DNA of 42,980 bases from a virus: IMG/VR virus record IMGVR_UViG_3300025110_000031, positions 1 to 42,980 of that record; one strand, given 5' to 3'. The translations under genes were made by a program, and so were the position numbers. Position 1 is the first letter of the stretch, and each line of letters opens with the position of its first letter. The notes under the pieces were generated by a model. It was not told where the DNA came from. It worked only from the letters and a program-made list of their open reading frames with translations, and ran no database searches. Shown piece after piece: positions 1 through 6,346 of this stretch.

Positions 1-235
1 TCTCTTTGATTTTTGTGATCGGCAGCGCAAATCCAGCGATGTCCGATACAAATCTAATACCGTCTTTTTCAAAAAAATAATTCAGTCCATAACACAGTTC
101 CGCTTCTTTCGAGTTCAGGCTTCTGACCGGAATGCCATCAACCTTGACGAGGCCGCGAGTGATTGCTGTGCGACGATCAAGAACAGCCTGTTCAATAATC
201 GCGCACAGCAATCGCTTAACGCCGTAATCGTCCAT
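1..235 (-). CDS. Hypothetical protein, N-terminal part (runs off the left edge)
   Basis: I do not recognise this protein. The first 78 codons are visible, from an ATG at 235 (MDDYGVKRLLCAII...), five bases after the stop of the SSB-like gene upstream, so it belongs to the same minus-strand operon. An ATG four bases earlier hits a stop after seven codons, which settles the start. No stop occurs before the edge. If the window is closed into a circle, the split codon completes as ATA and the frame continues for 26 more codons to the TAG at 42898-42900, giving a 105-residue soluble protein with no visible signal peptide or membrane segment. Confidence 0.65.
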   Translation of the reverse strand, partial: MDDYGVKRLLCAIIEQAVLDRRTAITRGLVKVDGIPVRSLNSKEAELCYGLNYFFEKDGIRFVSDIAGFALPITKIKE

Positions 236-240
236 CCATT

Positions 241-759
241 TTAGTATGGAACGTCATCGGGGTTCGTAACTGAATCAACGTACCCACCTTCGACTGGAGA
301 CATTGTGATTCCGCTAGTGCCCTCTACCAAATCCACAATTTGAATACTCTCCAGATAACAGCTTACGGCTGGAGCCTTGGGGTCTTTGCCCGACTTAACC
401 GTGACGTTAGCCACCGTTCCGGGGCCAATCCGTTTAAGTAGCTGCTCTTTAGCCTCGCCCTTAATTTCGCGACCTGAGGAATCAAAGAGCCCAAACTCGA
501 ACTTGGTGCGCGATGTGCGGTAGTGCCCCCACTCCGGGGTTGGCTTGGCAGCTCCCTCCCTATCGATCCGATCTTTCCCGTGCTTGTACGGAACCCCGAT
601 CTCGTCGAGCTTTGCGGTGTTCTCATCATCAATTTTTGAGATTTGAACACCGTATGCCCCATTTGACTGTGGATCAGGCTCCGCGAGGTGCGGGTAGTTC
701 AGGGTGACGTTGTTGATTTGGCGGCGTCCGCCGATTTCTGCTTCGTTTTTCTTAGCCAT
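241..759 (-). CDS. Single-stranded DNA-binding protein-like (DUF2815/gp2.5-like)
   Basis: Probably coats single-stranded DNA during phage replication and recombination. The 172-residue protein starts with a basic stretch (MAKKNEAEIGGRRQ), then has a beta-rich body with NVTLNYPHLAEPD near residues 17-29 and GAYGVQISK, which resembles the opening of phage SSB-like DUF2815 proteins. The C-terminus (TNPDDVPY) is acidic and ends in an aromatic residue, like the protein-docking tip of bacterial SSB (DDDIPF) and T7 gp2.5. It lies eight bases after the RusA-like gene in an operon that also holds DnaB, which fits. No clear Shine-Dalgarno (SD) sequence precedes the ATG; the spacer is A-rich. The family call rests on pattern, not alignment. 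Confidence 0.6.
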   Translation of the reverse strand: MAKKNEAEIGGRRQINNVTLNYPHLAEPDPQSNGAYGVQISKIDDENTAKLDEIGVPYKHGKDRIDREGAAKPTPEWGHYRTSRTKFEFGLFDSSGREIKGEAKEQLLKRIGPGTVANVTVKSGKDPKAPAVSCYLESIQIVDLVEGTSGITMSPVEGGYVDSVTNPDDVPY

Positions 760-767
760 ATTTTTGT

Positions 768-1103
768 TTAGTTTTTTATTTTTCTCAGTGTGATGAGGAG
801 ACCTTCCTCACCTTTGGGAACTTTTCGTACGCGAATGATTTTCATCGGAATCTCTTTCCAGTTGTCATCAGTCGGAAGGGATTTTGGTAATGCAGTCGCA
901 GACTGTGGCGAGCACTCCGTCGAGGTCTCTGCGGCGGTTGTCTGACACAAGGACTTCCACATATAGGACATAGCCTCCGTAGCCCGTACCATCCAAGCAT
1001 GTACCTTCGGCTCCGTGATCAAGCGGCCACGCGCTATCATTTTCCGGTTTTTGAAAGCCGGGCAATGACCCATCCCTGTAATGTGAAATACTATGTCCTT
1101 CAT
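768..1103 (-). CDS. RusA-like Holliday junction resolvase, split over two frames
   Basis: RusA enzymes cut Holliday junctions. This frame has 111 codons, and its ATG overlaps the DnaB stop as TAATG, indicating translational coupling. Residues 11-45 look like a RusA N-terminus (GHCPAFKNRKMIARGRLI, then a WMVRATEAM helix). Residues 79-108 look like a RusA C-terminus (DDNWKEI, then KGEEGLLITL). The middle, residues 46-78, is Ser/Thr/Gln-rich and lacks the catalytic Asp cluster. That cluster (RRRDLDGVLATVCD) is present in the -1 frame at 871-963. A canonical enzyme would need a -1 shift near 961-970 and a +1 shift near 866-880. Alternatives are an assembly error pair or a natural variant family translated straight through; I recall similar variants but cannot confirm them here. 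Confidence 0.6.
   Translation of the reverse strand: MKDIVFHITGMGHCPAFKNRKMIARGRLITEPKVHAWMVRATEAMSYMWKSLCQTTAAETSTECSPQSATALPKSLPTDDNWKEIPMKIIRVRKVPKGEEGLLITLRKIKN
871..963 (-). other. Alternative-frame segment encoding the canonical RusA catalytic motif
   Basis: In the -1 frame relative to the RusA-like gene, this stretch encodes a beta strand YVEVLVSD followed by NRRRDLDGVLATVCDCI. This matches the RusA family pattern of a basic run, D-x-D and then a helix, with acidic residues that bind the catalytic metal. The frame is open from 1110 and stops at 868-870, inside the codons for the DD of the main frame. The two frames therefore meet exactly where a RusA protein should pass from the catalytic helix to its DD motif. 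Confidence 0.6.
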
Positions 1104-2446
1104 TAAGCATGACTCAGTTCAAAGTCTGGGTGCTTAGGGCGCTCCATCTCGACATACGGCGCATCAACTCTTGGGTTTACATAGCGCGTGTATTGAGGTT
1201 GGAACTCCAGATCCACAATGGCGCATGGGCCGTTGCGGTTTTTAGCGATGTTTAACTGGGTCAAATCAGACTCAGCATCTTCGCGGTAAAGGAACGCGAC
1301 CAAGTCGGCGTCTTGCTCTAAGGAGCCAGAGTCCCGAAGGTCAGAGAGTCGCGGGCTGCGAGCTTGCTGATCGTTTGCCCGGCTCAGTTGGGAGAGCGCC
1401 AAGATCGGAACATCCAACTGTATCGACAGCGCCTTGAGTTGCGCTGAAACTTCAGCCACCTCGCGCTCACGCTTCTCAGCGCGGCCATGAATTAACTGAA
1501 TGTAATCAACAACGATGAGCTTGCAGCCGTATTTATTTACAAGCTGGCGGATTCGGGCTGATGCCTCAGAGATTCCTATGCCCGAAGCATCATCAATATG
1601 AATACCGGAGTTGGCCACCTTGGAGTAGGCGACAGTAAGTTTCTTCAGGTCGCGCTCGCTGAGTTGTCCGTTGCGAAGATTGCGACCATCGATCTCAGCC
1701 ATTGAAGAGAATGTCCGCAGCATCAGCGCGGTCGATTTCATTTCCAAAGACATCACGCCAACTGGGATTCCTTGCTCGACGGCGAGGTTCTGGGCGATGC
1801 ACATCGCGAGGGATGTCTTCCCCATCGATGGCCGGGCTGCTAGGATCAGGTATTCGCCACCATGCAAACCAGTCGTGAGGCGGTCGAAGGCGGAGAAGCC
1901 AGTTGCTAAACCAGTACACTCGCCCGTGTGGGCGTGCGCCTGTTCGATAATACGAAGGGTCTCTTGGGCGATATCCTTCGTACTGACCTCCCCGCCTCGA
2001 CCTACATGAAGAAGACCCGTGAGGGTTGATCCGAGCTTCTCCAGCTTCTCTTCATCACCACCACCTGTTTCGCCTAAAATATTTTGCAGCTCATACGAAC
2101 CCTTTTGGATTCTCCGTAGTTGAACCTTGTTGCTCAGAACCCGGAGCGCCTCAGGCAGATGGGCGGCGCTGGCGACCGTGTTTTCTAAATCGGCCAAATA
2201 GGCTATGCCCCCAACAGCCTCCTTACTGCCGTGGATTTCCTCAGCGCGACTGAGAATTGAAAGTTTATCAATAACGCGCCCGGAGTCGGCCATGTCCACC
2301 ATGATCTCGTAGAGATTCATGTGGCGTAGTTCAAAGAATGCATCGGATCCGATGGCCTTCGTCACGTCATCCAAACAGGATGGCTCTTGTAAAACGCAGC
2401 CAAGAACGGCCCGCTCCTCCTCAATGTTGTTTATCAGTAGTTCCAC
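1103..2446 (-). CDS. dnaB: DnaB-type replicative DNA helicase
   Basis: Hexameric 5'-3' helicase that unwinds DNA at the phage replication fork. The 447-residue protein has the N-terminal helical domain (residues about 1-105, starting EEERAVLGCVLQ), a linker, and a RecA-like motor. Walker A is ARPSMGKTS at 204-212, SLEM is near 233, Walker B is LIVVDYIQL at 310-318, and LALSQLSR follows at 349-356, then DLRDSGSLEQDAD. The start is GTG at 2446, preceded by an excellent SD (AAGGAGGG, six-base spacer). It overlaps the end of the upstream RHH gene by 26 bases and shares one base with the RusA-like start. No primase domain or separate primase or loader is seen, so host primase is probably used. Confidence 0.95.
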   Translation of the reverse strand: MELLINNIEEERAVLGCVLQEPSCLDDVTKAIGSDAFFELRHMNLYEIMVDMADSGRVIDKLSILSRAEEIHGSKEAVGGIAYLADLENTVASAAHLPEALRVLSNKVQLRRIQKGSYELQNILGETGGGDEEKLEKLGSTLTGLLHVGRGGEVSTKDIAQETLRIIEQAHAHTGECTGLATGFSAFDRLTTGLHGGEYLILAARPSMGKTSLAMCIAQNLAVEQGIPVGVMSLEMKSTALMLRTFSSMAEIDGRNLRNGQLSERDLKKLTVAYSKVANSGIHIDDASGIGISEASARIRQLVNKYGCKLIVVDYIQLIHGRAEKREREVAEVSAQLKALSIQLDVPILALSQLSRANDQQARSPRLSDLRDSGSLEQDADLVAFLYREDAESDLTQLNIAKNRNGPCAIVDLEFQPQYTRYVNPRVDAPYVEMERPKHPDFELSHA

Positions 2447-2615
2447 AGTTAACCCTCCTTTTTTTCTCTATGCCCTCGCGGCAAAGCCGCCGAATTACGT
2501 CACTTCGAGTCGTTTCCCACTCCTTGGCTAGACATTCAATGTCCAACAGGAGTTTAGGAGGGAAACGTAGGGCAATTGATTGTTTCTTTGGCACTTCCAC
2601 CTTGGAGGGGAACAC
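2421..2615 (-). CDS. Ribbon-helix-helix (Arc/CopG-type) DNA-binding protein
   Basis: Likely a dimeric transcriptional regulator and the first gene of the DnaB-RusA-SSB operon. The 64-residue product has a beta strand (QSIALRF), helix 1 (PKLLLDIECLAKEWE) and helix 2 (TRSDVIRRLCREGIEKK), the RHH order in which the strand contacts the DNA major groove. The start is uncertain: no ATG exists in frame, GTG at 2615 gives the full length, and GTG codons at 2600 and 2594 are alternatives, none with a good SD. Its end overlaps the DnaB start by 26 bases. It diverges from another RHH gene across a 120-base region containing the palindrome CATTGCAATG, a candidate operator. Confidence 0.7.
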   Translation of the reverse strand: MFPSKVEVPKKQSIALRFPPKLLLDIECLAKEWETTRSDVIRRLCREGIEKKRRVNCGTTDKQH

Positions 2616-2645
2616 TACACTCGTATGACGGACGAGTCAACTACG

Positions 2646-2655
2646 CATTGCAATG
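2646..2655. promoter_or_regulatory. 10-bp palindrome, candidate operator between divergent RHH genes
   Basis: CATTGCAATG is a perfect palindrome between the divergent RHH genes. The 13-mer containing it (2643-2655) matches 12 of 13 bases of a sequence inside the integrase promoter at 4363-4375. The related CGCACGCATTAC lies on the minus strand just before the plus-strand RHH start (about 2723-2734). Confidence 0.45.
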
Positions 2656-2681
2656 AAATGCAAAATACTTACTAACATGGG

Positions 2682-2710
2682 TTGACGGAACCTGGGGTCA
2701 GTGATAAATC
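2682..2710 (+). promoter_or_regulatory. Candidate sigma70 promoter for the plus-strand RHH gene
   Basis: TTGACG at 2682-2687 is followed by a 17-base spacer and TAAATC at 2705-2710, about 26 bases before the ATG at 2736. The -35 is good and the -10 is weak. It is the best candidate I see for the rightward gene. Confidence 0.35.
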
Positions 2711-2735
2711 TTTCGTCAGTTTGTAATGCGTGCGT

Positions 2736-2933
2736 ATGGCGAAGAAGGCGAATAGTTCAAAAGAATTGAAGACCGCAACGGCTTTGCGGCTTGAAAAGGA
2801 TATGATTCGGCGCATCGACGAGGTGGCGAAGCTACAAAATTCTAGTCGGACAACTGTGATCGAGCAGTGCCTAGAGTCCGGTCTCCCGAAGCTGAAGAAG
2901 TTTTTTGAGGAGTTTCAGGAAGGCCGAGACTAA
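2736..2933 (+). CDS. Ribbon-helix-helix DNA-binding protein
   Basis: Small basic DNA-binding protein, likely a repressor or regulator. From the ATG at 2736 (MAKKANSSKELK) it has 65 residues; an in-frame GTG at 2730 would add two. The core reads as strand (TATALRLEK), helix 1 (DMIRRIDEVAKLQN) and helix 2 (SRTTVIEQCLESGLPKLKKFF), a clear RHH pattern. It is transcribed away from the replication operon, and its last 92 bases overlap tail-to-tail with another small RHH-like gene on the minus strand. As a short regulator divergent from the early operon and next to the integrase, it is one candidate for a lysogeny-control protein, which is inference from position. Confidence 0.7.
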   Translation: MAKKANSSKELKTATALRLEKDMIRRIDEVAKLQNSSRTTVIEQCLESGLPKLKKFFEEFQEGRD

Positions 2934-3039
2934 TCGCAATTTCCGAAAGCGATTCCACCGAAACGCCCGTTTTCCCTGAAAGAGTCTTTAGGTCAGATAT
3001 AATCTGATCGTTAATCAAAACTGTATTAATTTGAGTCAT
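2842..3039 (-). CDS. Possible third ribbon-helix-helix protein
   Basis: A 65-residue protein from ATG at 3039 (MTQINTVLINDQ). Residues 3-11 could form the strand, 12-25 (IISDLKTLSGKTG) helix 1 and 26-40 (SVESLSEIAISLGL) helix 2, followed by a polar Ser/Thr tail. AGGTG lies seven bases before the ATG, a better ribosome site than most genes nearby, which is why I accept it although 92 bases overlap the opposite RHH gene. It follows the integrase on the same strand. A perfect inverted repeat (CATTGATA and TATCAATG) covers its start codon and SD. In the long reading frame an upstream start is possible but would lack an SD. Confidence 0.5.
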   Translation of the reverse strand: MTQINTVLINDQIISDLKTLSGKTGVSVESLSEIAISLGLPETPQKTSSASGDRTLGTARSQLSD

Positions 3040-3058
3040 TGATATGCACCTATCAATG
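3037..3058. promoter_or_regulatory. Perfect 8-bp inverted repeat over the start of the third RHH gene
   Basis: CATTGATA (3037-3044) and TATCAATG (3051-3058) flank a six-base loop. On the minus-strand mRNA the AGGTG ribosome site spans the stem-loop edge and the ATG is in the 3' stem, so folding would hide the start. As DNA it is also a plausible operator for a dimeric RHH protein. Confidence 0.5.
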
Positions 3059-3105
3059 CGCTGGGGTGGGGGCATCTCATTGCATATACAAAAACTTAGC
3101 AACCC

Positions 3106-4248
3106 CTAATTGTTTATTTTCTGCACATTTGGCAAAACACCCCAATATTCAGCGGCCCTTTTGGGCTTAACAACCGTCCGGTAGTGCTTAAAAAGCATAT
3201 CGTAATCCCCGTGGCCAAGGTTCTGAATCACCTTTTCCTTACCGTCAACGGGTAGGGAGTAGCTTGCAAAGCAGTGCCGAGCGGCATCGTGCGGCCAAAA
3301 CCCTAGAACCTTCTTGGCTTGGTTCCATCCGTTATCCCAGTTGGTCACTGGAGTGGGCTGATCCTTGGCGAACTTGAGCCACGCCACTAGGGTTGGATTC
3401 ATCTCAATGTATCGGCGCTGTCGATCTTTGGCGTGGGCCGCCGGGACGAACAGCAGATTCTCCTCAAAATCAACATGGCCCCAGTCAAACAAGCTGGCCT
3501 CTCGGTCGGGGCGCAGCCCGGCAAAGAATAGGGCGGCGGCGCGGGGTGTCATGTCCGGGCGGTTTTCGACGATCCAGTCCATGACCTTACGCACTTCCTT
3601 GGGAGTCAGAATCTGGGCCTCAGCCTCGACCTCCTTTAGTTCATCGATGCTGGGCTTAAAGGTCGGGATTTCGTCGCCGACATTTTTCCCCACGATGTGG
3701 TTTTCTTTGGCCCAATTCAGGAAATTTTTAATCTCAGTCAGGTAGCCATTCTTGGTTCGCGCCCGCGCTGGCTTTTGCCCGGTCTTATCGGTCAGTCTGT
3801 CCAACCAGTTTTTAATGATGGCCTTGTCCAGCTCGACAACTAGGCGAACATTGGTGGCCGCCTCCCATCGCCGGATTACCGAGCGAAGGTTTTTGAAGGA
3901 AGCATGACCGATCTGCGCCTCGCGCTCCTTTAGAAACAAATCGATTGCCTCGTTGAACTTCTCCGCCACCGGAGAATTGGCGATGTAGTCGGCATAATAA
4001 TCAACGGCCTCCAGTACCGAGAACCTCATCTCGGAGGCGCGGGCAGATGCCAACACCAGCTCGGCACGCTGAACTGAGGATAGCGAAGCCAAGTCCTCAC
4101 CAAGCCGGGAGTTGGCTGAGGTTAGCTCATCCATTCTGGATTGGGCCTCTTTGCGGCTGAGGAAATATTTGCGATGGCGCTTTCCACCAGATGCATAATT
4201 CAGGACAAATCGGTGGCCTCCTTTTGTGTTTTCGCTATAGATTTTCAT
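3106..4248 (-). CDS. int: Tyrosine recombinase / phage integrase
   Basis: Catalyses site-specific integration and excision at the adjacent attP. In 380 residues there is an N-terminal arm-binding part, a core-binding SAM-like domain (about 95-190: FKNLRSVIRRWEA...YLTEIKNFLNWA) and a catalytic domain with R246 (GLRPDRE), K274 (AHAKDRQ), H320 and R324 (PHDAARH), H346 (LGHGD) and the nucleophile Y356 (KHYRTVV). The ending, AAEYWGVLP, resembles integrases I associate with Verrucomicrobiota. The start is ATG at 4248; its upstream bases (ACCTGACGAGTA) form a 12-base repeat also found beyond the attP core. Transcription likely comes from the promoter at 4353-4379. I see no excisionase by sequence; a small RHH protein could fill that role. 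Confidence 0.95.
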   Translation of the reverse strand: MKIYSENTKGGHRFVLNYASGGKRHRKYFLSRKEAQSRMDELTSANSRLGEDLASLSSVQRAELVLASARASEMRFSVLEAVDYYADYIANSPVAEKFNEAIDLFLKEREAQIGHASFKNLRSVIRRWEAATNVRLVVELDKAIIKNWLDRLTDKTGQKPARARTKNGYLTEIKNFLNWAKENHIVGKNVGDEIPTFKPSIDELKEVEAEAQILTPKEVRKVMDWIVENRPDMTPRAAALFFAGLRPDREASLFDWGHVDFEENLLFVPAAHAKDRQRRYIEMNPTLVAWLKFAKDQPTPVTNWDNGWNQAKKVLGFWPHDAARHCFASYSLPVDGKEKVIQNLGHGDYDMLFKHYRTVVKPKRAAEYWGVLPNVQKINN

Positions 4249-4260
4249 TACTCGTCAGGT
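4249..4260 (+). repeat. 12-bp direct repeat, copy 1 (TACTCGTCAGGT)
   Basis: An exact copy of the sequence at 4609-4620, placed immediately before the integrase start codon. Its core CTCGTCAGG is also in the tRNA-like attP core at 4481-4489 in the opposite orientation. It is a candidate recombinase-binding site. Confidence 0.5.
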
Positions 4261-4335
4261 TCTGATACGGCGGAGTTTCGCCACGCGCCGACAAGCGGCA
4301 GCAAATTATCTCCAGTTTTACGCACTCCACTGTTC

Positions 4336-4379
4336 ATGCGTGTCAGGTGCAATGTATAACACACGCATTGCATTGTCAA
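4336..4379 (-). promoter_or_regulatory. Integrase promoter with nested inverted repeats
   Basis: Read on the minus strand, TTGACA (4374-4379) and TATACA (4353-4358) are separated by 15 bases, slightly short for sigma70. Two inverted repeats overlie them: TGCAATG/CATTGCA (4348-4354, 4366-4372) and ATGCGTGT/ACACGCAT (4336-4343, 4361-4368). This arrangement is typical of a repressor-controlled promoter. The leader to the integrase ATG is about 95 bases. Confidence 0.55.
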
Positions 4380-4441
4380 GGGGCCACGAAAATACAGAAT
4401 AACACTGATATACAGAGCTAATCTGCTAGAGGAAGGGATTT

Positions 4442-4459
4442 AGAAACAAAAAAGTTTCT
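4442..4459. repeat. A-tract inverted repeat beside the attP core
   Basis: AGAAAC and GTTTCT flank six A residues. A similar arrangement (AAGAA, A-tract, TTCTT) occurs at 4632-4646 on the other side of the core. Bent A-tracts flanking a core are common at sites bound by integrase arms or IHF/HU; that role is inferred. Confidence 0.4.
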
Positions 4460-4471
4460 GGGAGAAAAAAA

Positions 4472-4512
<41 letters not shown>

Positions 4513-4519
4513 TCAAATC

Positions 4520-4528
4520 GATATATCA
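4520..4528 (-). promoter_or_regulatory. Candidate extended -10 promoter upstream of the half-tRNA
   Basis: TGATATATC on the minus strand fits an extended -10 (TG, one base, TATATC) and ends seven bases before the tRNA 5' end. No convincing -35 is visible. After integration it could drive the hybrid initiator tRNA. Confidence 0.35.
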
Positions 4529-4576
4529 GTTCTCAAAGCTAGACTCTCCTCTTCCCTCACTAGCCGTGAAACACCT

Positions 4577-4596
4577 TTGTCGCCGTAAATCGACAA
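4577..4596. repeat. Inverted repeat TTGTCG/CGACAA in the attP arm
   Basis: A perfect six-base inverted repeat with an eight-base spacer, between the half-tRNA and the second direct repeat. It could bind a dimeric protein. Confidence 0.35.
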
Positions 4597-4608
4597 CGGG
4601 CGAGACCC

Positions 4609-4620
4609 TACTCGTCAGGT
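4609..4620 (+). repeat. 12-bp direct repeat, copy 2 (TACTCGTCAGGT)
   Basis: Identical to 4249-4260 and in the same orientation, 360 bases away. The two copies bracket the integrase promoter and attP core. Confidence 0.5.
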
Positions 4621-4756
4621 AATCGGCTAACAAGAAAAAAGTTCTTAGCACCGCGCCACTCCTTTGATATAAACGAGGTGGAGCTGAATCTCCTTAAACT
4701 TCAACCGATGGATCTAAATTAAATATCGGGCTTCGATCCAAGCTCGTCGGCCTAAT

Positions 4757-4805
4757 CCCGTTGGCTTCGGGGATAACGGAAGGGATGGCATCATCCCCGT
4801 TGGCT
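4757..4805 (+). promoter_or_regulatory. Structured leader of the capsid gene
   Basis: CCCGTTGGCT occurs at 4757-4766 and again at 4796-4805, with a perfect GGGATG-GCAT-CATCCC hairpin (4782-4797) running into the second copy. A TATAAT hexamer at 4833-4838 has no matching -35 and lies so close to the ATG that it would leave only a leader of about ten bases, so I do not call it a promoter. Confidence 0.35.
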
Positions 4806-4854
4806 GGCGCGTATTCTCTTCCTCAACACACATATAATTAGGAATTAGAATACT

Positions 4855-6099
4855 ATGGCTTGTGACACATTTGGAGCACTGCGAGTGCTATCCGAGAGCC
4901 TCGGCGATCACATTATGCGCCGCGCTTCTCATAAATCCGTGTGGTTGAACGCGATGCCCCGTGGAACGTATAAGAACGGAACCGGGCTGACTCAAACCAC
5001 TTTCACTGTTGAGAACACCGAAGTCTACGATACTGAGGAAAGCTGGAATGACATCAGTCTTTCTGCTGGCTCCTTAGTTCCCGGCTCTGACACCGCAGTG
5101 GCTGGCACACCTTCCACCCAAGGCGCTTGCGCTATTGAATGGAACGATGTGACAACTGGTTTCACTGAGCGTCAATACTCTCTGAAAAAATTCGGCCTTC
5201 GCGGAGATGTTATCTGCGCGGACGATCTCACGTTTGCGTGGCAAGCGCAGAGCTTCTTGGCTGCTTATCAGCAAGAACTCGCCAAGCGTGCCCAGCGCAC
5301 ATGGGAGCTGAAATACTTCAACGAGTATGTGAACCTCGTTCCCAAAGTAAGTTGTACTGGCACGCTCGCCGCGCCAGAGATCGTTACCGACTCCACCGAA
5401 GGTCTGCCCAGCGCCGCTACCATGACGCTGACCCAGCCCGCTGTGGGTCTAACCCAAGAAGCACTTGACCAAGTCGCCGTTAGCCTCATCGAGGGCGGAG
5501 CGACTGAAGGTGATTCCAATGGGTTCATTACGCTCGGCGCTGAAGGCCCAGTCTTCCCGCTGCTGCTTGGCATGGAAGCCTCGGCTAAGATCGCCAAGAA
5601 TAACGATAAGCTCCGCGAGGACTTGCGTTACGGCGAGCCGAACGAACTGCTGAAACGGATGGGAGCCAGTCGTATCCTTGGTAATATGCGCCATGTGGTT
5701 ACGACCCAGCCCGCCCGCTACCGTCAGGATCCAAACAACGCTGGTGCTTATATCCGCATTGCTCCTTACATTGAGGCCAACGCCTCGAAGGGTAAGAAGG
5801 CGGTGGTAAACCCAGAGTACGTCTCCAAAGATGCGACTACTGGCGCACCTTACGAGGCCGCCGTTGTGCTGAATCCGAGCGTGTTCACCTCTGAAGTGGT
5901 GAAGCCCGTTAACTCGGCTGCTGGCATGAACTGGACTCCGAAGGCTTACAGCGGTGAATGGAAGTTCATCGTTGGCGGTGACATCATCTGTGACCAGAAC
6001 GATCCTACCGGACGCCTTGGCAGACACTTCGCAGAGTACGCCTGTGCGATTCGCCCGGTTCGTCCTGAAGATGGTCGCATCATCCTCTTCGAGCGTTAA
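4855..6099 (+). CDS. Major capsid protein
   Basis: Forms the icosahedral head. The 414-residue protein has an alpha/beta composition without membrane segments, an N-terminal arm, long insertions rich in Thr/Gly, a helical stretch (QSFLAAYQQELAKRAQRTWELKYFNEYVNLVP, about 130-162) resembling the spine region of phage capsid proteins, and a C-terminal GGDIICDQNDPTGRLGRHFAEYACAIRPV typical of the closing strands. AGGA lies ten bases before the ATG. It follows the attP region, and a very strong terminator follows it, as expected for the most abundant virion protein. Scaffold and portal are encoded on the opposite strand and converge on it, which is unusual. I could not assign it to a named capsid family. 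Confidence 0.8.
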   Translation: MACDTFGALRVLSESLGDHIMRRASHKSVWLNAMPRGTYKNGTGLTQTTFTVENTEVYDTEESWNDISLSAGSLVPGSDTAVAGTPSTQGACAIEWNDVTTGFTERQYSLKKFGLRGDVICADDLTFAWQAQSFLAAYQQELAKRAQRTWELKYFNEYVNLVPKVSCTGTLAAPEIVTDSTEGLPSAATMTLTQPAVGLTQEALDQVAVSLIEGGATEGDSNGFITLGAEGPVFPLLLGMEASAKIAKNNDKLREDLRYGEPNELLKRMGASRILGNMRHVVTTQPARYRQDPNNAGAYIRIAPYIEANASKGKKAVVNPEYVSKDATTGAPYEAAVVLNPSVFTSEVVKPVNSAAGMNWTPKAYSGEWKFIVGGDIICDQNDPTGRLGRHFAEYACAIRPVRPEDGRIILFER

Positions 6100-6113
6100 A
6101 TCATCATCATCAC

Positions 6114-6145
6114 GGGAGCCCTCCTTACGGGGGGCTCCCTCTTTT
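6114..6145 (+). terminator. Strong intrinsic terminator after the capsid gene
   Basis: An 11-bp stem (GGGAGCCCTCC with GGGGGGCTCCC, one G-U pair) closes a TTAC loop and is followed by TCTTTT. It should end most capsid transcripts and lower expression of the lysis genes immediately downstream. Confidence 0.9.
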
Positions 6146-6155
6146 GGGTTAACGC

Positions 6156-6329
6156 ATGGAAGAAACAATCGAGTGGTTTAAGGTGCTGGGGGTAAACACC
6201 TCAGTGTTTGCCGCAGTTAGCCTCGACCAACTTGAAACCTCGCTTTCAATTGTAGCCTTGGCCATGACGGCTGTCTGGACAGGGGTTAAAATTTGGAAGC
6301 TCTTAAAATCCGATGAAAAAGAAAACTAA
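6156..6329 (+). CDS. Small membrane protein, holin-like
   Basis: A 57-residue protein (MEETIEWFKVLGVN...). One hydrophobic segment spans about residues 27-46 (ETSLSIVALAMTAVWTGVKIW), with a short polar N-terminus and a basic, then acidic C-tail (KLLKSDEKEN). Size, topology and position at the head of the lysis cassette suggest a holin or accessory lysis protein that permeabilises the inner membrane. It has no clear SD and starts ten bases after the terminator. Small phage membrane proteins are hard to tell apart, so the role is inferred from context. Confidence 0.6.
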   Translation: MEETIEWFKVLGVNTSVFAAVSLDQLETSLSIVALAMTAVWTGVKIWKLLKSDEKEN

Positions 6330-6346
6330 AAAGAAGGGAAAGAAAA

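Noticed and set aside
4141-4359. A 72-codon plus-strand frame over the integrase start
   Set aside because: It lies opposite conserved integrase sequence and the int promoter, and the product has no recognisable features.
4833-4838. TATAAT as the capsid gene promoter
   Set aside because: No -35 at the right distance, and transcription would start after the ribosome site.
5449-6168. A 239-codon minus-strand frame opposite the capsid gene
   Set aside because: The capsid frame has clear protein character; the antisense product does not, and it would cross the terminator.
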